44,729 nt of DNA, taken from positions 1 to 44,729 of the forward strand of contig NZ_LUUG01000077.1 in assembly GCF_001644035.1 (NCBI RefSeq), read 5' to 3'. Each line of letters opens with the position of its first letter. The stretch's first letter is position 1. The notes beneath the pieces are model-generated. The model saw nothing but the letters and a program-made list of their open reading frames with translations. It was not told where the DNA came from and searched no databases. The DNA comes from Methylomonas methanica. GTDB taxonomy: Bacteria; Pseudomonadota; Gammaproteobacteria; Methylococcales; Methylomonadaceae. The translations under genes and the position numbers were made by a program. Shown one piece after another: positions 25,359-34,057 of the stretch.

Positions 25359-27695
25359 ATGAAAATCAAACTATATTGCGCGGTGGTCTGGGGGCTGGCA
25401 ATTGCGCTCTCAGACGCAGCCCAGGCAGCCGACGACAAGCCGGCAACCGAAGCCGCTGCGCCCGCCGCACAATCCAAATCCAAACTCTGGTCGTATCAAC
25501 CGGTGAAAGCGCCGGTCGTGCCTGACGTGCAACAAAAGGATTGGGTGAGAACCCCTATCGACGCTTTCGTGCTGGCACCTTTGGAAGCAAAAGGCATCAA
25601 GCCTTCGCAAGATACCGACCGCGCGTCGTTCATCCGCCGGGCCACGCTGGACGTTTGGGGCGTCATCCCTACACCGGAAGAAGTCGATGCGTTTGTTAAC
25701 GACAAATCAGCCGATGCCTATGAAAAATTGGCTGACCGTTTGCTGGCTTCGCCGAAATACGGTGAGCGCCAAGGGCGTAAATGGCTGGATTTGGCGCGTT
25801 ATGCCGACAGTACCGGTTTCCAAAACGATAACGACCGCTTGAACATGTGGCGTTACCGCGATTACGTGATTAGCTCATTTAATCAGGACAAACCGTACAG
25901 TAAATTCATTCAGGAACAATTGGCCGGCGACGAGTTGTGGCCGGGCGACGAACAAGCCTTGGTTGCCACCGGCTTCATGGCGCAATTTCCGGACAACAGC
26001 AACTCCCGCGATTTGGTGCAGCGCAAATACCAAATTACCACGGATATTACCGATACCGTGGGCAAGGTGGTGCTGGGGCAAACCGTGGAATGTGCGCGTT
26101 GCCATAACCACAAATTCGACAAGATCAGCCAGAAAGATTATTTCTCGCTACAGTCGTTCTTTGCCAATGTTGCTCCGGTAGACAATATCCCCGCGAAGAA
26201 AGGCGAGGTGGAAAAAGCCTACGAACAACAGTACGCCAAATGGGAAGAGGCGACTAAAGATATTCGTGCCAAGAAAAAGGCCATTATCGATACGCATAGG
26301 GAAGAGGCGCTTAAATATCACAAGGAACGTTATTTGACCGACTCGCGGGAAGCGATCTTCAAACCCAAAGAGCAATGGAACGCCCGCGACCGTTGGGTAA
26401 ACCATCGTTTGGCTAATGTGACCGACGAAGGTAGCTTGGAATCGTATTTCCGTGAAAAAGGCGAAAGTACCGACGCTAAAACTCGCGATCCAAAGATTGC
26501 CGAGCAATGGGCCGAGTTGGAAAAACTGGATAAAGAACTTAAAAAATTCAATGATCTGAAACCCACCACGTCCTCCAATACCATTTCGGCGATGACTGAA
26601 CTGGGTCATCCGGATGCGCCGCCTAGCTATGTGTTTGCGGTGGGCGATCACGAAAAACCTTTGGAAGAAGTGCAACCGGCGTTCCCGGAAGCGATTACCG
26701 ACGAAAAACCGGACATCAAACCGTTGCCGTTTTCATCCGGTCGCCGTTCAGCGCTGGCTAAATGGATTACCAGCCCGACCAATCCATTGACTGCTCGGGT
26801 ATTTACCAATCGGATTTGGGATCAGTATTTCGGTAAAGGTATCGTTACCACCGTCAGCGATTTCGGTAAAGCCGGTCAAAAACCGACACATCCGGAATTG
26901 TTGGATTACCTGGCGCACAAATTCGTCAACGACGGCTGGAGCGTAAAAAAACTGCATCGCGAAATCCTGCTGTCCAGTGTTTATCGGCAATCGTCCGCTT
27001 ACCGTGAAGATGTGGCGCAAGCCGACGGTGAAAACCAATTGCTGGCAGTGTTTCCGCGCCAACGGCTGGAAGCTGAGCAAGTCAGGGACTCCTTGTTAGC
27101 CGCGGCCGGCAAATTGGAAGAGAAAGTGGGCGGTCCTAGCGTTTACCCGCCATTGCCGAAAGCGATTAACACCGCCAGCGGTAACTTCCAAGGCGATCCA
27201 GCCTGGAAAACCTCCAAGGATGTTCACGATCAGAACCGCCGCAGTTTATACATCTTTACCCGGCGCAGTATCCCTTATCCGATCCTGGATTCCTTCAACA
27301 TGGCGTCGCCGCAGGAAGCGCACAGCAAGCGCGAGGTAACCACCACGCCGCTGCAAGCTCTGACCTTGTACAACAGCGAACTGATTTTCGATTGGTCAAA
27401 ATCCTTGGCCGGCCGAGTAATCAACGAGGCGGGTGAAGACGAAGAAGATCGGATCAGCAGGCTGTATCAAATCCTGTTTGCGCGGCAACCGGACGATAGC
27501 GAGAAAGAGTCGTTGCAGGCCTTCTTGAACGAACAGGAAGCCATCATTCGCGCCAAGGCAGCGGATGGCAAATTTGAAGTGAACGTGCCGGCCGGCGTTA
27601 AGGACAAGCCGCTGGGTGACCCTGTTAGAGCTGCTGCATTCGTGGATTTGGTCCACGTCGTAGCCAACTCCAACGAGTTTATCTACCGGTTTTAA
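25359..27695 (+). CDS. DUF1549/DUF1553 exported protein (Planctomycete-type)
   Basis: This 778-residue protein has a signal peptide (VVWGLAIALSDAAQAAD). The DUF1549 region (about residues 60-270) includes RKWLDLARYADSTGF and VECARCHNHKFDKISQKDYF, where C245-x-x-C248-H249 is a potential c-type haem or metal site. A charged coiled-coil middle (about 280-400) follows, then DUF1553 (about 470-770: NPLTARVFTNRIWDQYFGKG, HREILLSSVYRQSS). Such proteins are abundant in Planctomycetes and Acidobacteria and nearly always sit beside a DUF1501 gene, as here; their function is unknown. A strong GGAGG precedes the start. Periplasmic location is expected. Confidence 0.85.
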   Translation: MKIKLYCAVVWGLAIALSDAAQAADDKPATEAAAPAAQSKSKLWSYQPVKAPVVPDVQQKDWVRTPIDAFVLAPLEAKGIKPSQDTDRASFIRRATLDVWGVIPTPEEVDAFVNDKSADAYEKLADRLLASPKYGERQGRKWLDLARYADSTGFQNDNDRLNMWRYRDYVISSFNQDKPYSKFIQEQLAGDELWPGDEQALVATGFMAQFPDNSNSRDLVQRKYQITTDITDTVGKVVLGQTVECARCHNHKFDKISQKDYFSLQSFFANVAPVDNIPAKKGEVEKAYEQQYAKWEEATKDIRAKKKAIIDTHREEALKYHKERYLTDSREAIFKPKEQWNARDRWVNHRLANVTDEGSLESYFREKGESTDAKTRDPKIAEQWAELEKLDKELKKFNDLKPTTSSNTISAMTELGHPDAPPSYVFAVGDHEKPLEEVQPAFPEAITDEKPDIKPLPFSSGRRSALAKWITSPTNPLTARVFTNRIWDQYFGKGIVTTVSDFGKAGQKPTHPELLDYLAHKFVNDGWSVKKLHREILLSSVYRQSSAYREDVAQADGENQLLAVFPRQRLEAEQVRDSLLAAAGKLEEKVGGPSVYPPLPKAINTASGNFQGDPAWKTSKDVHDQNRRSLYIFTRRSIPYPILDSFNMASPQEAHSKREVTTTPLQALTLYNSELIFDWSKSLAGRVINEAGEDEEDRISRLYQILFARQPDDSEKESLQAFLNEQEAIIRAKAADGKFEVNVPAGVKDKPLGDPVRAAAFVDLVHVVANSNEFIYRF

Positions 27696-27799
27696 CCAGA
27701 CATACGACTCGGTCTGAGTGGGCGTCTGCCGAATCGGCAAGCGCCTTACCGAACCCGAAGTAGTTGCCGACACAAAATTATATTCAAGAGGTTTAGATA

Positions 27800-29263
27800 A
27801 TGAACAACAAATCACGTCGAGATTTTTTAATAAAAACCGGCTATGGCTTGGGCGGCTTGGCTGTCAGCGGTTTTCTGCCGGGCGGTGGCGTCATTGCCAG
27901 CGCGTTTGCAGACGACCCTGCCTTGCAAGCGCTGGCCGGTGCCAATCCCTTAGCGCCGAAAGCGCCACATTTTGCGCCTAAAGCCAAAACCGTGATCTGG
28001 CTGCATATGTCAGGTGCCCCCAGTACGCTGGATTTGTACGACTACAAACCCCAGTTGGTCAAACAAGCCGGTACCGGTATTCCGGCGTCGTTTTTGCAAG
28101 GTATCAAAACCAGTACGCAAGGCGGTATTACCAAATTGATTGCCACTAAACGCGACTGGAAACAGCACGGCCAAAGCGGCGCCTGGTTTTCCGACTGGTT
28201 GCCCAATCTGGCGGAACATGCCGACGACCTGGCATTTATTAAATCCAGTGTGACCGTTGGCGCCACCCACGATATTTCCATCATGAAGTTGAACACCGGC
28301 GGTTTGAACCCCGGGCGGCCAACGCTGGGCGCATGGGTGCAATATGCCTTGGGTTCCGCGAATCCGAATCTGCCGGCCTACGTGGTGTTGTATAACGATA
28401 AGCGCGAACCACGCGGCGGTGTGACTAACTGGGAATCCGGCTTTTTGCCGGCGGTGTATCAAGGTACGCCGTTCCGTCCGGGCAATTCGCCGATTCTGCA
28501 TTTGAACAATCCTGAATATTTGGCCGCCGCGGAAAAACGCCATGCGCTTGACCTGTTGAAACAGATCAACCAAAAACATGCGTCTAACTATCCGACCGAT
28601 AGCGAACTGCAAGCCCGCACCGAGTCATACGAACTGGCTTATCGCATGCAGGAAACCGCACCGGAAGCGGTCGATTTCAGCAAGGAATCCGAAGCGACTA
28701 AAGCGCTATATGGCCTGAACGACGAAATCACCCGTCCATACGGCGAGCTGTTGTTGCGTGCCAGACGCTTGACCGAGCGCGGCGTGCGCTTCGTGCAAGT
28801 CGTATCCGGCCCGACCGACATCAAAGGCGACAGCCGCGATTGGGACGCGCACCAAAACATCGAAGACAACCACAGCAAGCATTCGAAAATTATCGACAAA
28901 CCGATCGCCGGCTTGTTGAAAGATTTGAAAGCCAAAGGCTTGCTGGATGAAACCCTGGTGGTGTGGACCTCCGAGTTCGGCCGTACGCCATGGAGCGAAT
29001 CCGGCGACGGTCGCGACCACAACCCTTGGGGCTATACCCAATGGATGGCGGGCGGCGGCGTAAAAGCCGGCTACACCCATGGCGGCACCGACGAACTGGG
29101 CGTACAAGCCATCAAAGGAACCGAAGTCGATACCTACGATTTGCACGCCACTGTGTTGAACCAATTGGGTCTGGATCACTTGAAATTGATTTACAAGTAT
29201 CAAGGCCGTTCGGAACGTCCAACCGTGGTGTACGGCAAAGTGATCAAGGAATTGATCACCTAA
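27800..29263 (+). CDS. DUF1501 Tat-exported protein
   Basis: This 487-residue protein has a Tat signal (KSRRDFLIKTGYGLGGLAVSG) and the DUF1501 landmarks VIWLHMSGAPSTLDLYDYK near the start of the mature protein, TSEFGRTPWSES and GRDHNPWGYTQWMAGGG near the C terminus. The family belongs to the alkaline-phosphatase/sulfatase superfamily by fold, with Asp/His residues suited to metal binding, but the nucleophile Ser/Thr of true sulfatases is not evident. It is the usual partner of DUF1549/DUF1553 proteins. The 104-nt gap from the previous gene contains a GC-rich stem (about 27721-27751) without a T-run, so co-transcription is likely. Function unknown. Confidence 0.87.
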   Translation: MNNKSRRDFLIKTGYGLGGLAVSGFLPGGGVIASAFADDPALQALAGANPLAPKAPHFAPKAKTVIWLHMSGAPSTLDLYDYKPQLVKQAGTGIPASFLQGIKTSTQGGITKLIATKRDWKQHGQSGAWFSDWLPNLAEHADDLAFIKSSVTVGATHDISIMKLNTGGLNPGRPTLGAWVQYALGSANPNLPAYVVLYNDKREPRGGVTNWESGFLPAVYQGTPFRPGNSPILHLNNPEYLAAAEKRHALDLLKQINQKHASNYPTDSELQARTESYELAYRMQETAPEAVDFSKESEATKALYGLNDEITRPYGELLLRARRLTERGVRFVQVVSGPTDIKGDSRDWDAHQNIEDNHSKHSKIIDKPIAGLLKDLKAKGLLDETLVVWTSEFGRTPWSESGDGRDHNPWGYTQWMAGGGVKAGYTHGGTDELGVQAIKGTEVDTYDLHATVLNQLGLDHLKLIYKYQGRSERPTVVYGKVIKELIT

Positions 29264-29620
29264 GTTCGGGCCTTAGAGGCTTACCCGAAGGCGTGGTGCT
29301 TTCGGGTAAGCGATTCGCCGAATTGGCTATTAGCCTGGTGAGACGCGAATTTGAACCAATGGACATCTCTGAAAATTCCTTCTTTATCAAGCAGGGTTTC
29401 AAGAAAACGCTGTCAGAGAGCAAGCGTTTATCCCGGCAAGGATGTTGGGTGGCCAATCGATGGCAGACCGGATTATCTCCCGGTAAAACGTGATGCTGGG
29501 CCTTTGTGGGGGCCTTGGGTGGCAGTATTAGGCTTGATCTCTGCTGACAAAGAGGGAATTTTAGAGATGTTCCGAGACAACTATTAATGCGGTTTGTAAT
29601 GCCGTGACAGGGTTATTGAT
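29264..29620 (+). other. Intergenic region with an 11-bp stem after the DUF1501 gene
   Basis: A perfect inverted repeat GCTTACCCGAA / TTCGGGTAAGC (29279-29289, 29301-29311) follows the DUF1501 stop by 15 nt but has no T-run. The remaining 300 nt hold only a weak 78-codon frame from a TTG at 29351, with no ribosome site or recognisable motif. No sigma-54 promoter was found, so the cytochrome genes downstream may be read from the upstream operon or from an unrecognised promoter. Confidence 0.4.
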
Positions 29621-30007
29621 ATGCGAAAGACGATTTATCTTTTCGGAGTGTGGTTAGTGCTCAGCAGCAGTGCGGTGATTGCCGAAAGCGAATTCGATTT
29701 CGAAGAGTTAATGAATGATGTGGAAACCAAAATTCAGGAAGTGCAAAACAATATTGCCGCCAAGGATGCCAACACCGCGGTAACGCAAGCCAAGCAATTA
29801 CAGGACGAATTCAAGCTGGTCGAAGGATTTTTTGCGAAGCGCGGCAATGCCGATGACGCGACGCATAACGCCAAGGAATATCAGGACAAGGCGGCGAATA
29901 TTCAGAATGCGCTGTCTGCCGGCGATTTCGATACGGCTGCCGTTGCCGCCAACGACTTTTCCAAACAATGCCGCGGCGCCTGCCACGACAAATACAAACC
30001 CCTCTAA
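29621..30007 (+). CDS. Small exported cytochrome c'-like protein with a CX3CH haem site
   Basis: This 128-residue protein has a signal peptide (LFGVWLVLSSSAVIAES) and a helical body of four predicted amphipathic helices with alternating Ala, Lys and Glu. The C-terminal CRGACHDKYKPL resembles the end of cytochrome c' (CxxCH-D/x-Y/F-R). The site is C117-x-x-x-C121-H122, one residue longer than the standard CXXCH. CX3CH haem attachment is rare, so the protein may carry an unusual haem or may have lost haem. It precedes peroxiredoxin 1 by 10 nt and probably shares its mRNA. Role suggestion: electron carrier or gas/peroxide-binding protein; not established. Confidence 0.6.
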   Translation: MRKTIYLFGVWLVLSSSAVIAESEFDFEELMNDVETKIQEVQNNIAAKDANTAVTQAKQLQDEFKLVEGFFAKRGNADDATHNAKEYQDKAANIQNALSAGDFDTAAVAANDFSKQCRGACHDKYKPL

Positions 30008-30017
30008 TTGAACGCCT

Positions 30018-30608
30018 ATGAAACACCTAATTTTGAAAAGCCTGTTGCCCGTCGTATTTGCTTTGCCGGTGATGGCCGCGCTGCCCGAAGGCCATCCAGC
30101 CCCGGATTTTGAAGCGCAAGCCTCCCTGGCCGGCAAGGCTTTTAATTACACGCTGGAAGACGCTTTGAAAAAAGGCCCGGTAGTCGTGTATTTCTATCCG
30201 TCCGCTTATACCGGCGGTTGTAATTTGCAGGCGCATAGTTTTGCGGTCAATCACGAAAAATTTGCCGCCGCCGGTGCCAGCATCGTCGGTGTATCGCTGG
30301 ACAGCATCGAACGCCTGAACGACTTTTCCGCCGACCCTAATTACTGCGCCAGCAAATTTCCGGTGGCGTCCGATGCCGACGGCAAAATCTCCGGCAATTA
30401 CGATATTGCCGTGAAAGCCGCCGCGCCGGGTAAAACCGATAGCCGAGGTGTGGAAATCAACCATGGCTTTGCCGAGCGCACTACCTTCGTGGTCACGCCG
30501 AACGGCAAAATCGCCGCGACCTTGGGCGGCTTGAAACCCGAAGAAAATGTCGCCAAAGCCCTGGAAATCGTGGAAAAGCTCGCCGCCGATCGATCGAAGG
30601 CGAACTAA
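30018..30608 (+). CDS. Periplasmic peroxiredoxin 1 (AhpC/TSA, BCP-like)
   Basis: This 196-residue protein has a signal peptide (LLPVVFALPVMAALP) and a peroxiredoxin domain. The active site PSAYTGGC places the peroxidatic Cys at C68 with the catalytic Thr at T65 and Pro at P61, and the conserved Arg is in ERTTFVV. The fold and size are PrxQ/BCP-like. A second Cys (DPNYCASKFPV) is available as resolving or partner-bound residue. It should reduce hydrogen peroxide or lipid peroxides in the periplasm. A di-haem cytochrome gene follows 2 nt later, suggesting that electrons may come from a cytochrome rather than thioredoxin. Confidence 0.85.
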   Translation: MKHLILKSLLPVVFALPVMAALPEGHPAPDFEAQASLAGKAFNYTLEDALKKGPVVVYFYPSAYTGGCNLQAHSFAVNHEKFAAAGASIVGVSLDSIERLNDFSADPNYCASKFPVASDADGKISGNYDIAVKAAAPGKTDSRGVEINHGFAERTTFVVTPNGKIAATLGGLKPEENVAKALEIVEKLAADRSKAN

Positions 30609-30610
30609 AC

Positions 30611-31333
30611 ATGGGGTTTTGCCGCTGGCTATTCGCTGTGACGCCCGAAACCAAACCTCGCAGAGCACGAGCACATTGGCGTCGGCGCAGTCCGTGGTTG
30701 GCCGTCAGTACGTTCGCGTTGTTGGCCTCCGCGAAAACCGTATTTGCCGAGCAGGGCGCTGAGCCTTCCTTGCAACGCATCGGCAGCGGCGACCCGGTCG
30801 CCGGTAAACAAAAGTCCGCTGACGAACGTTGCCAGGAATGTCATGGCGAGGATGGCAATAGCGGCGATGTCAGAATTCCCAGCCACGCCGGTCAATACGC
30901 CGGTTATCTGGTTAAACAGCTCAGCGATTTTAAATCCGGCGCTCGCAATCACGAAATCATGAGTGTGATGGCCGCCGATCTGACTCAAGAAGACATGGCC
31001 GACATCGCAGCGTATTTTGCCAGCCAGAAAGTCATGCGCGGCGACAGGATTGCCGACAATCCGCTCGCCAAAAATTTGTTCGTAAACGGCGATGCGGCGC
31101 GAGATTTGCCCGCGTGCGCCAGTTGCCACGGTGAAAATGGTAAAGGCATGGTAAAGGACAACGTCATTTACCCGGTGATCGGCGGACAACGCCGGGTTTA
31201 TCTGCGCAGTCAATTGACCAACTGGAAGCTGGGTGAACGCAAAAACAGCCCGGAGGCCGTGATGAACAAGGTCGCCAAGTCGTTGAACGACGATGAACTG
31301 AATGCCTTGGTCGAATACCTGTCGGGGTTGTAA
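30611..31333 (+). CDS. Di-haem cytochrome c (c4-type)
   Basis: This 240-residue protein has an N-terminal signal segment after an unusually Arg-rich start (about residues 17-30). Its two c-type haem domains have sites CQECHGEDG and CASCHGENG, and Met residues in NHEIMSVMAADL and EAVMNKVAKSL could be sixth ligands. The duplicated layout is that of cytochrome c4, a periplasmic electron carrier. It begins 2 nt after peroxiredoxin 1, and peroxiredoxin 2 follows 52 nt later, so the cytochrome is embedded between two peroxiredoxins. The start could be an internal Met-poor alternative, but no other good start is present. Confidence 0.85.
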   Translation: MGFCRWLFAVTPETKPRRARAHWRRRSPWLAVSTFALLASAKTVFAEQGAEPSLQRIGSGDPVAGKQKSADERCQECHGEDGNSGDVRIPSHAGQYAGYLVKQLSDFKSGARNHEIMSVMAADLTQEDMADIAAYFASQKVMRGDRIADNPLAKNLFVNGDAARDLPACASCHGENGKGMVKDNVIYPVIGGQRRVYLRSQLTNWKLGERKNSPEAVMNKVAKSLNDDELNALVEYLSGL

Positions 31334-31385
31334 CGAGATGAGCGTGCCGCTGGAAGCTTATTCCCATCCTTTTTACGGAGTTGAT

Positions 31386-31976
31386 ATGAAACGTTTTTTT
31401 CTGGGTAACGCCCTATTGCTGTTAGTCGCGTTTTCGGCTCTGGCCGGCTTGCAAGAAGGCGATGTCGCGCCGGATTTCAATACGCAAGCCTCGTTTGCCG
31501 GCAAACCGTTTGCCTATTCGTTGAAAGAGGCGCGCGGCAAGGGCCCGGTAGTGGTGTATTTCTATCCGACCGCTTACGGGCGCGGCTGCAATATTCAAGC
31601 AAGAACCTTTGCTATTAATCATGACAAATTCGCCGCTGCCGGCGCGACTATCGTCGGCGTGTCTCTGGACAGCATCGAGCGTTTGAACGCGTTTTCGGCC
31701 GACCCTGAGTACTGCGCCAGCAAATTTCCGGTGGCTTCGGATGCGGACGGCAAGATTGCCAATGCTTATGGGTTAAGCGTGGACGAATCAAAAACCGGGC
31801 GTTTCGACAGTCGCGGCGTTCAAGTTAATCACGGTTCTATCGCCCGGACCACGTTTGTGGTGGCGGCGGACGGCAAGATCGTTGCCAGCGTGGGCGACTT
31901 GCAACCCGCCGAAAATGTCGAAAAAGCCTTGGAGATTGTGCAAGGTTTGGGCAAATCCGCACAGGCTGGACAATAA
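31386..31976 (+). CDS. Periplasmic peroxiredoxin 2, paralogue with the catalytic Thr replaced
   Basis: This 196-residue paralogue of peroxiredoxin 1 uses the ATG at 31386 (GGAG 7-10 nt upstream; a longer reading from 31302 is rejected because it buries the signal peptide). The signal peptide is LGNALLLLVAFSALAG. The active-site line reads PTAYGRGC: P61 and the peroxidatic C68 are kept, but the conserved Thr at position 65 is Gly. The Arg in ARTTFVV is kept. Loss of this Thr normally abolishes peroxidase chemistry, so the protein may have a different substrate or a scaffold role. Otherwise the two proteins align end to end without gaps near the active site. Confidence 0.8.
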   Translation: MKRFFLGNALLLLVAFSALAGLQEGDVAPDFNTQASFAGKPFAYSLKEARGKGPVVVYFYPTAYGRGCNIQARTFAINHDKFAAAGATIVGVSLDSIERLNAFSADPEYCASKFPVASDADGKIANAYGLSVDESKTGRFDSRGVQVNHGSIARTTFVVAADGKIVASVGDLQPAENVEKALEIVQGLGKSAQAGQ

Positions 31977-32065
31977 CGGGTTAAGGACGTGTGCAGTAGG
32001 GGGCGAAGTACAAGCTTATTCTCAACGGGTAGTGTCATCAACAAAAGGTGTTTAAGAGGGCGGTA

Positions 32066-33706
32066 ATGAAGAAGTCTTTGAATTGGTTGTTATATGAAAC
32101 CCACCGCTGGCTGGGGGTGGTGTTGGCTTTGTTCATGTTTTTCTGGTTTTTTACCAGCATCGCGATCATCTATTCGACGCCGACCACGCAAAGCCGCAGT
32201 CAACAACTGGCGCATGCGGAAAGCCTGGCCCCGGAAGCCGGCTGGTTGAGCCTGGGCGAAGCCTGGGATCGCAGTGCCGAGCAGCGCAAGCTGTTTGCCG
32301 CGCAACATAAATCCAAGCCGGCAAGCATGGGTGAACATGGCGCGCAGGCAAAAGCCGAAGCGGGCAATGGCGTCGAACATGCTGTCGGTATAGCCGATGC
32401 ACGCTTGGTGAGACGTAACGACGAGCCGTTTTGGCTGGTGGAAGATACCAAAGGCGCGCGCTTTGCTTTGTCGGCGCTAGACGGCGGCTTACGCGAAACC
32501 TCGGTGGAGCAGGCGCTACGCATCGCCGACGACTGGTTCAAACGCGACGGTATTAACCATAACTTGCAAGTAGTGGAAACGGTGGAAGCGCCCATTATTC
32601 TGCGCAACCAGGATGCCTTGCGGCCGTTTCATCGGGTAGCAAGCGACGATGGCGACGAGTTGTTGATTTCGGCGCGTACCGGCGAAGTGCTGCATGCCTC
32701 GACCCGCGTCGATAGGGCGTTTTACTATGCCGGCAACTGGTTGCATTTATTCAAGCCCCTGGAAGCCATCGGTCTGGGGCAATATCGCCACGATGTGCAA
32801 TTATGGTCCGGCTTGGGCGCGACTATCGCGTGCATTACCGGTTTGATTATCGGCTGGCTGCGCTGGCGGCCGGGTTTTAACGGCAAGCCCACCTACTCGC
32901 AAGGCCGCACGCAGCCGTATCGCGAATTTTGGTTCAAATGGCATTTCTGGAGCGGTTTGATTGGCGGTACCGTCGCGCTGTCCTGGGCGCTGAGCGGATT
33001 TATCGATACCAATCCCGGCAAATTCTTCTCAGAAGCCAATCCGAGTCGGCAAGAACTGAACCGTTATTTGGGCAAGGTCTTGCCGGATGCGATGCGCAAT
33101 TGGCAACCTGGCCCGCTTAATTCTTCTGAGGGTAACGACATCGTAGAATTGGGTTGGCGGCGCTTGGGCGGCGAAGCGGTTTTATTGGCCTACGGACGCG
33201 ATGGTCAGCGATTGCCGCAAACCGTGGCGGGTTCGGTGCCTTTATTCAATAAAGTATCTTTAACCGAGGCAATTAACCGCGTGGCGGAGGATACGCCAAT
33301 CGCCAGCCAGGAGTTATTGGACGACTACGACAGCTATTATTACCCCCGCCATCATCAAAGCGTGGTGGAAAAGCCCTTGCCGGTGGTGGTTGTGCAATTG
33401 GCGGACGAAGTCGGCACCCGGTTTTATCTGGATCCGCAGGACGGTAGCTTGTTAGCCAAGCTGGACCGTAGTCGCCGAGTGTTTCGTTGGCTGTATTCCG
33501 GATTGCATCATTGGGATTTCGGTTGGCTGTATCACCGGCCGATTTGGGATGCCTGGATGTTGACCTGGGTAGGTTTCGGTTTAGTGTTGGGCGCTAGTTC
33601 GCTGGTGGTAGGTTGGAAGAGGCTGGTCAAAACGTTTAAACCGAAAACTCGCAGATTAACAAAACCGGAAAATATGCCGGAACTAGCGGCCGATGTGCGG
33701 AATTAA
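32066..33706 (+). CDS. PepSY-associated TM-helix protein (possible ferric/flavin reductase-like membrane protein)
   Basis: This 546-residue inner-membrane protein starts at the ATG at 32066 with AGAGGG upstream. It shows the PepSY_TM pattern: an N-terminal TM helix beginning ETHRWLGVVLALFMFFWFF, a large periplasmic part with a PepSY-like segment (RTGEVLHASTRVDRAFYYAGN), a second TM block with HRW/HFWSG-type His residues, and a C-terminal TM helix (LTWVGFGLVLGASSLVVGWKRL). Several His sit at membrane edges (HRWLG, NWLHLFK, KWHFWSG, GLHHWDFGW), as in predicted haem-binding membrane reductases. Members commonly accompany TonB-dependent siderophore receptors. Here it closes the cytochrome/peroxiredoxin train and may feed electrons across the membrane. 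Confidence 0.75.
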   Translation: MKKSLNWLLYETHRWLGVVLALFMFFWFFTSIAIIYSTPTTQSRSQQLAHAESLAPEAGWLSLGEAWDRSAEQRKLFAAQHKSKPASMGEHGAQAKAEAGNGVEHAVGIADARLVRRNDEPFWLVEDTKGARFALSALDGGLRETSVEQALRIADDWFKRDGINHNLQVVETVEAPIILRNQDALRPFHRVASDDGDELLISARTGEVLHASTRVDRAFYYAGNWLHLFKPLEAIGLGQYRHDVQLWSGLGATIACITGLIIGWLRWRPGFNGKPTYSQGRTQPYREFWFKWHFWSGLIGGTVALSWALSGFIDTNPGKFFSEANPSRQELNRYLGKVLPDAMRNWQPGPLNSSEGNDIVELGWRRLGGEAVLLAYGRDGQRLPQTVAGSVPLFNKVSLTEAINRVAEDTPIASQELLDDYDSYYYPRHHQSVVEKPLPVVVVQLADEVGTRFYLDPQDGSLLAKLDRSRRVFRWLYSGLHHWDFGWLYHRPIWDAWMLTWVGFGLVLGASSLVVGWKRLVKTFKPKTRRLTKPENMPELAADVRN

Positions 33707-33742
33707 GCGGTTTAGTCTTGAAATGTTGAATTTTTTGATGCG

Positions 33743-33958
33743 ATGAAACGGATTTGCAGTACCGGGCAACGAGCCGCCGCTATTCAAACCTTACTCGGTA
33801 CTGCCAAACTTAATGGTCTAAACCCGGCGGCATGGTTAAAGGAAACGTTGGAAAAACTGCCGATCTGGCCCAATAGCCGCATTGATGAATTGCTACCTTT
33901 GACACCTGGGCAGATCGATGCCATTAAACAGATTTTGCCTGAAAGACCAAAGTGGTAG
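33743..33958 (+). pseudogene. tnpC: IS66-family transposase C-terminal remnant
   Basis: The 71-residue frame matches only the C-terminal tail of IS66 TnpC: GQRAAAIQTLLGTAKLNGLNPAAWLKETLEKLP followed by a DELLPL ending. The rest of the ~500-residue transposase is absent. Just after it, 33954-33972 reads on the minus strand as GTAAGCGCGTATCCCTACC, which resembles an IS66 terminal repeat beginning GTAAGCG. The insertion is therefore a right-end relic and marks the start of the accessory region. Confidence 0.75.
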
Positions 33959-34057
33959 GGATACGCGCTTACAGCGTATCGCCGAGGCGATTTGATGGAA
34001 AAACGATCCCAGCTCATGGCCGACTGGACCAGATATTGCGAGTCGGGTAATCAGACT

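Noticed and set aside
29351..29587. 78-codon frame between the DUF1501 and cytochrome c'-like genes
   Set aside because: TTG start, no ribosome site, no recognisable motif and unstable amino-acid composition.
29264..29620. Sigma-54 promoter in front of the cytochrome/peroxiredoxin genes
   Set aside because: TGGC sequences occur, but none has GG and GC at the exact spacing.
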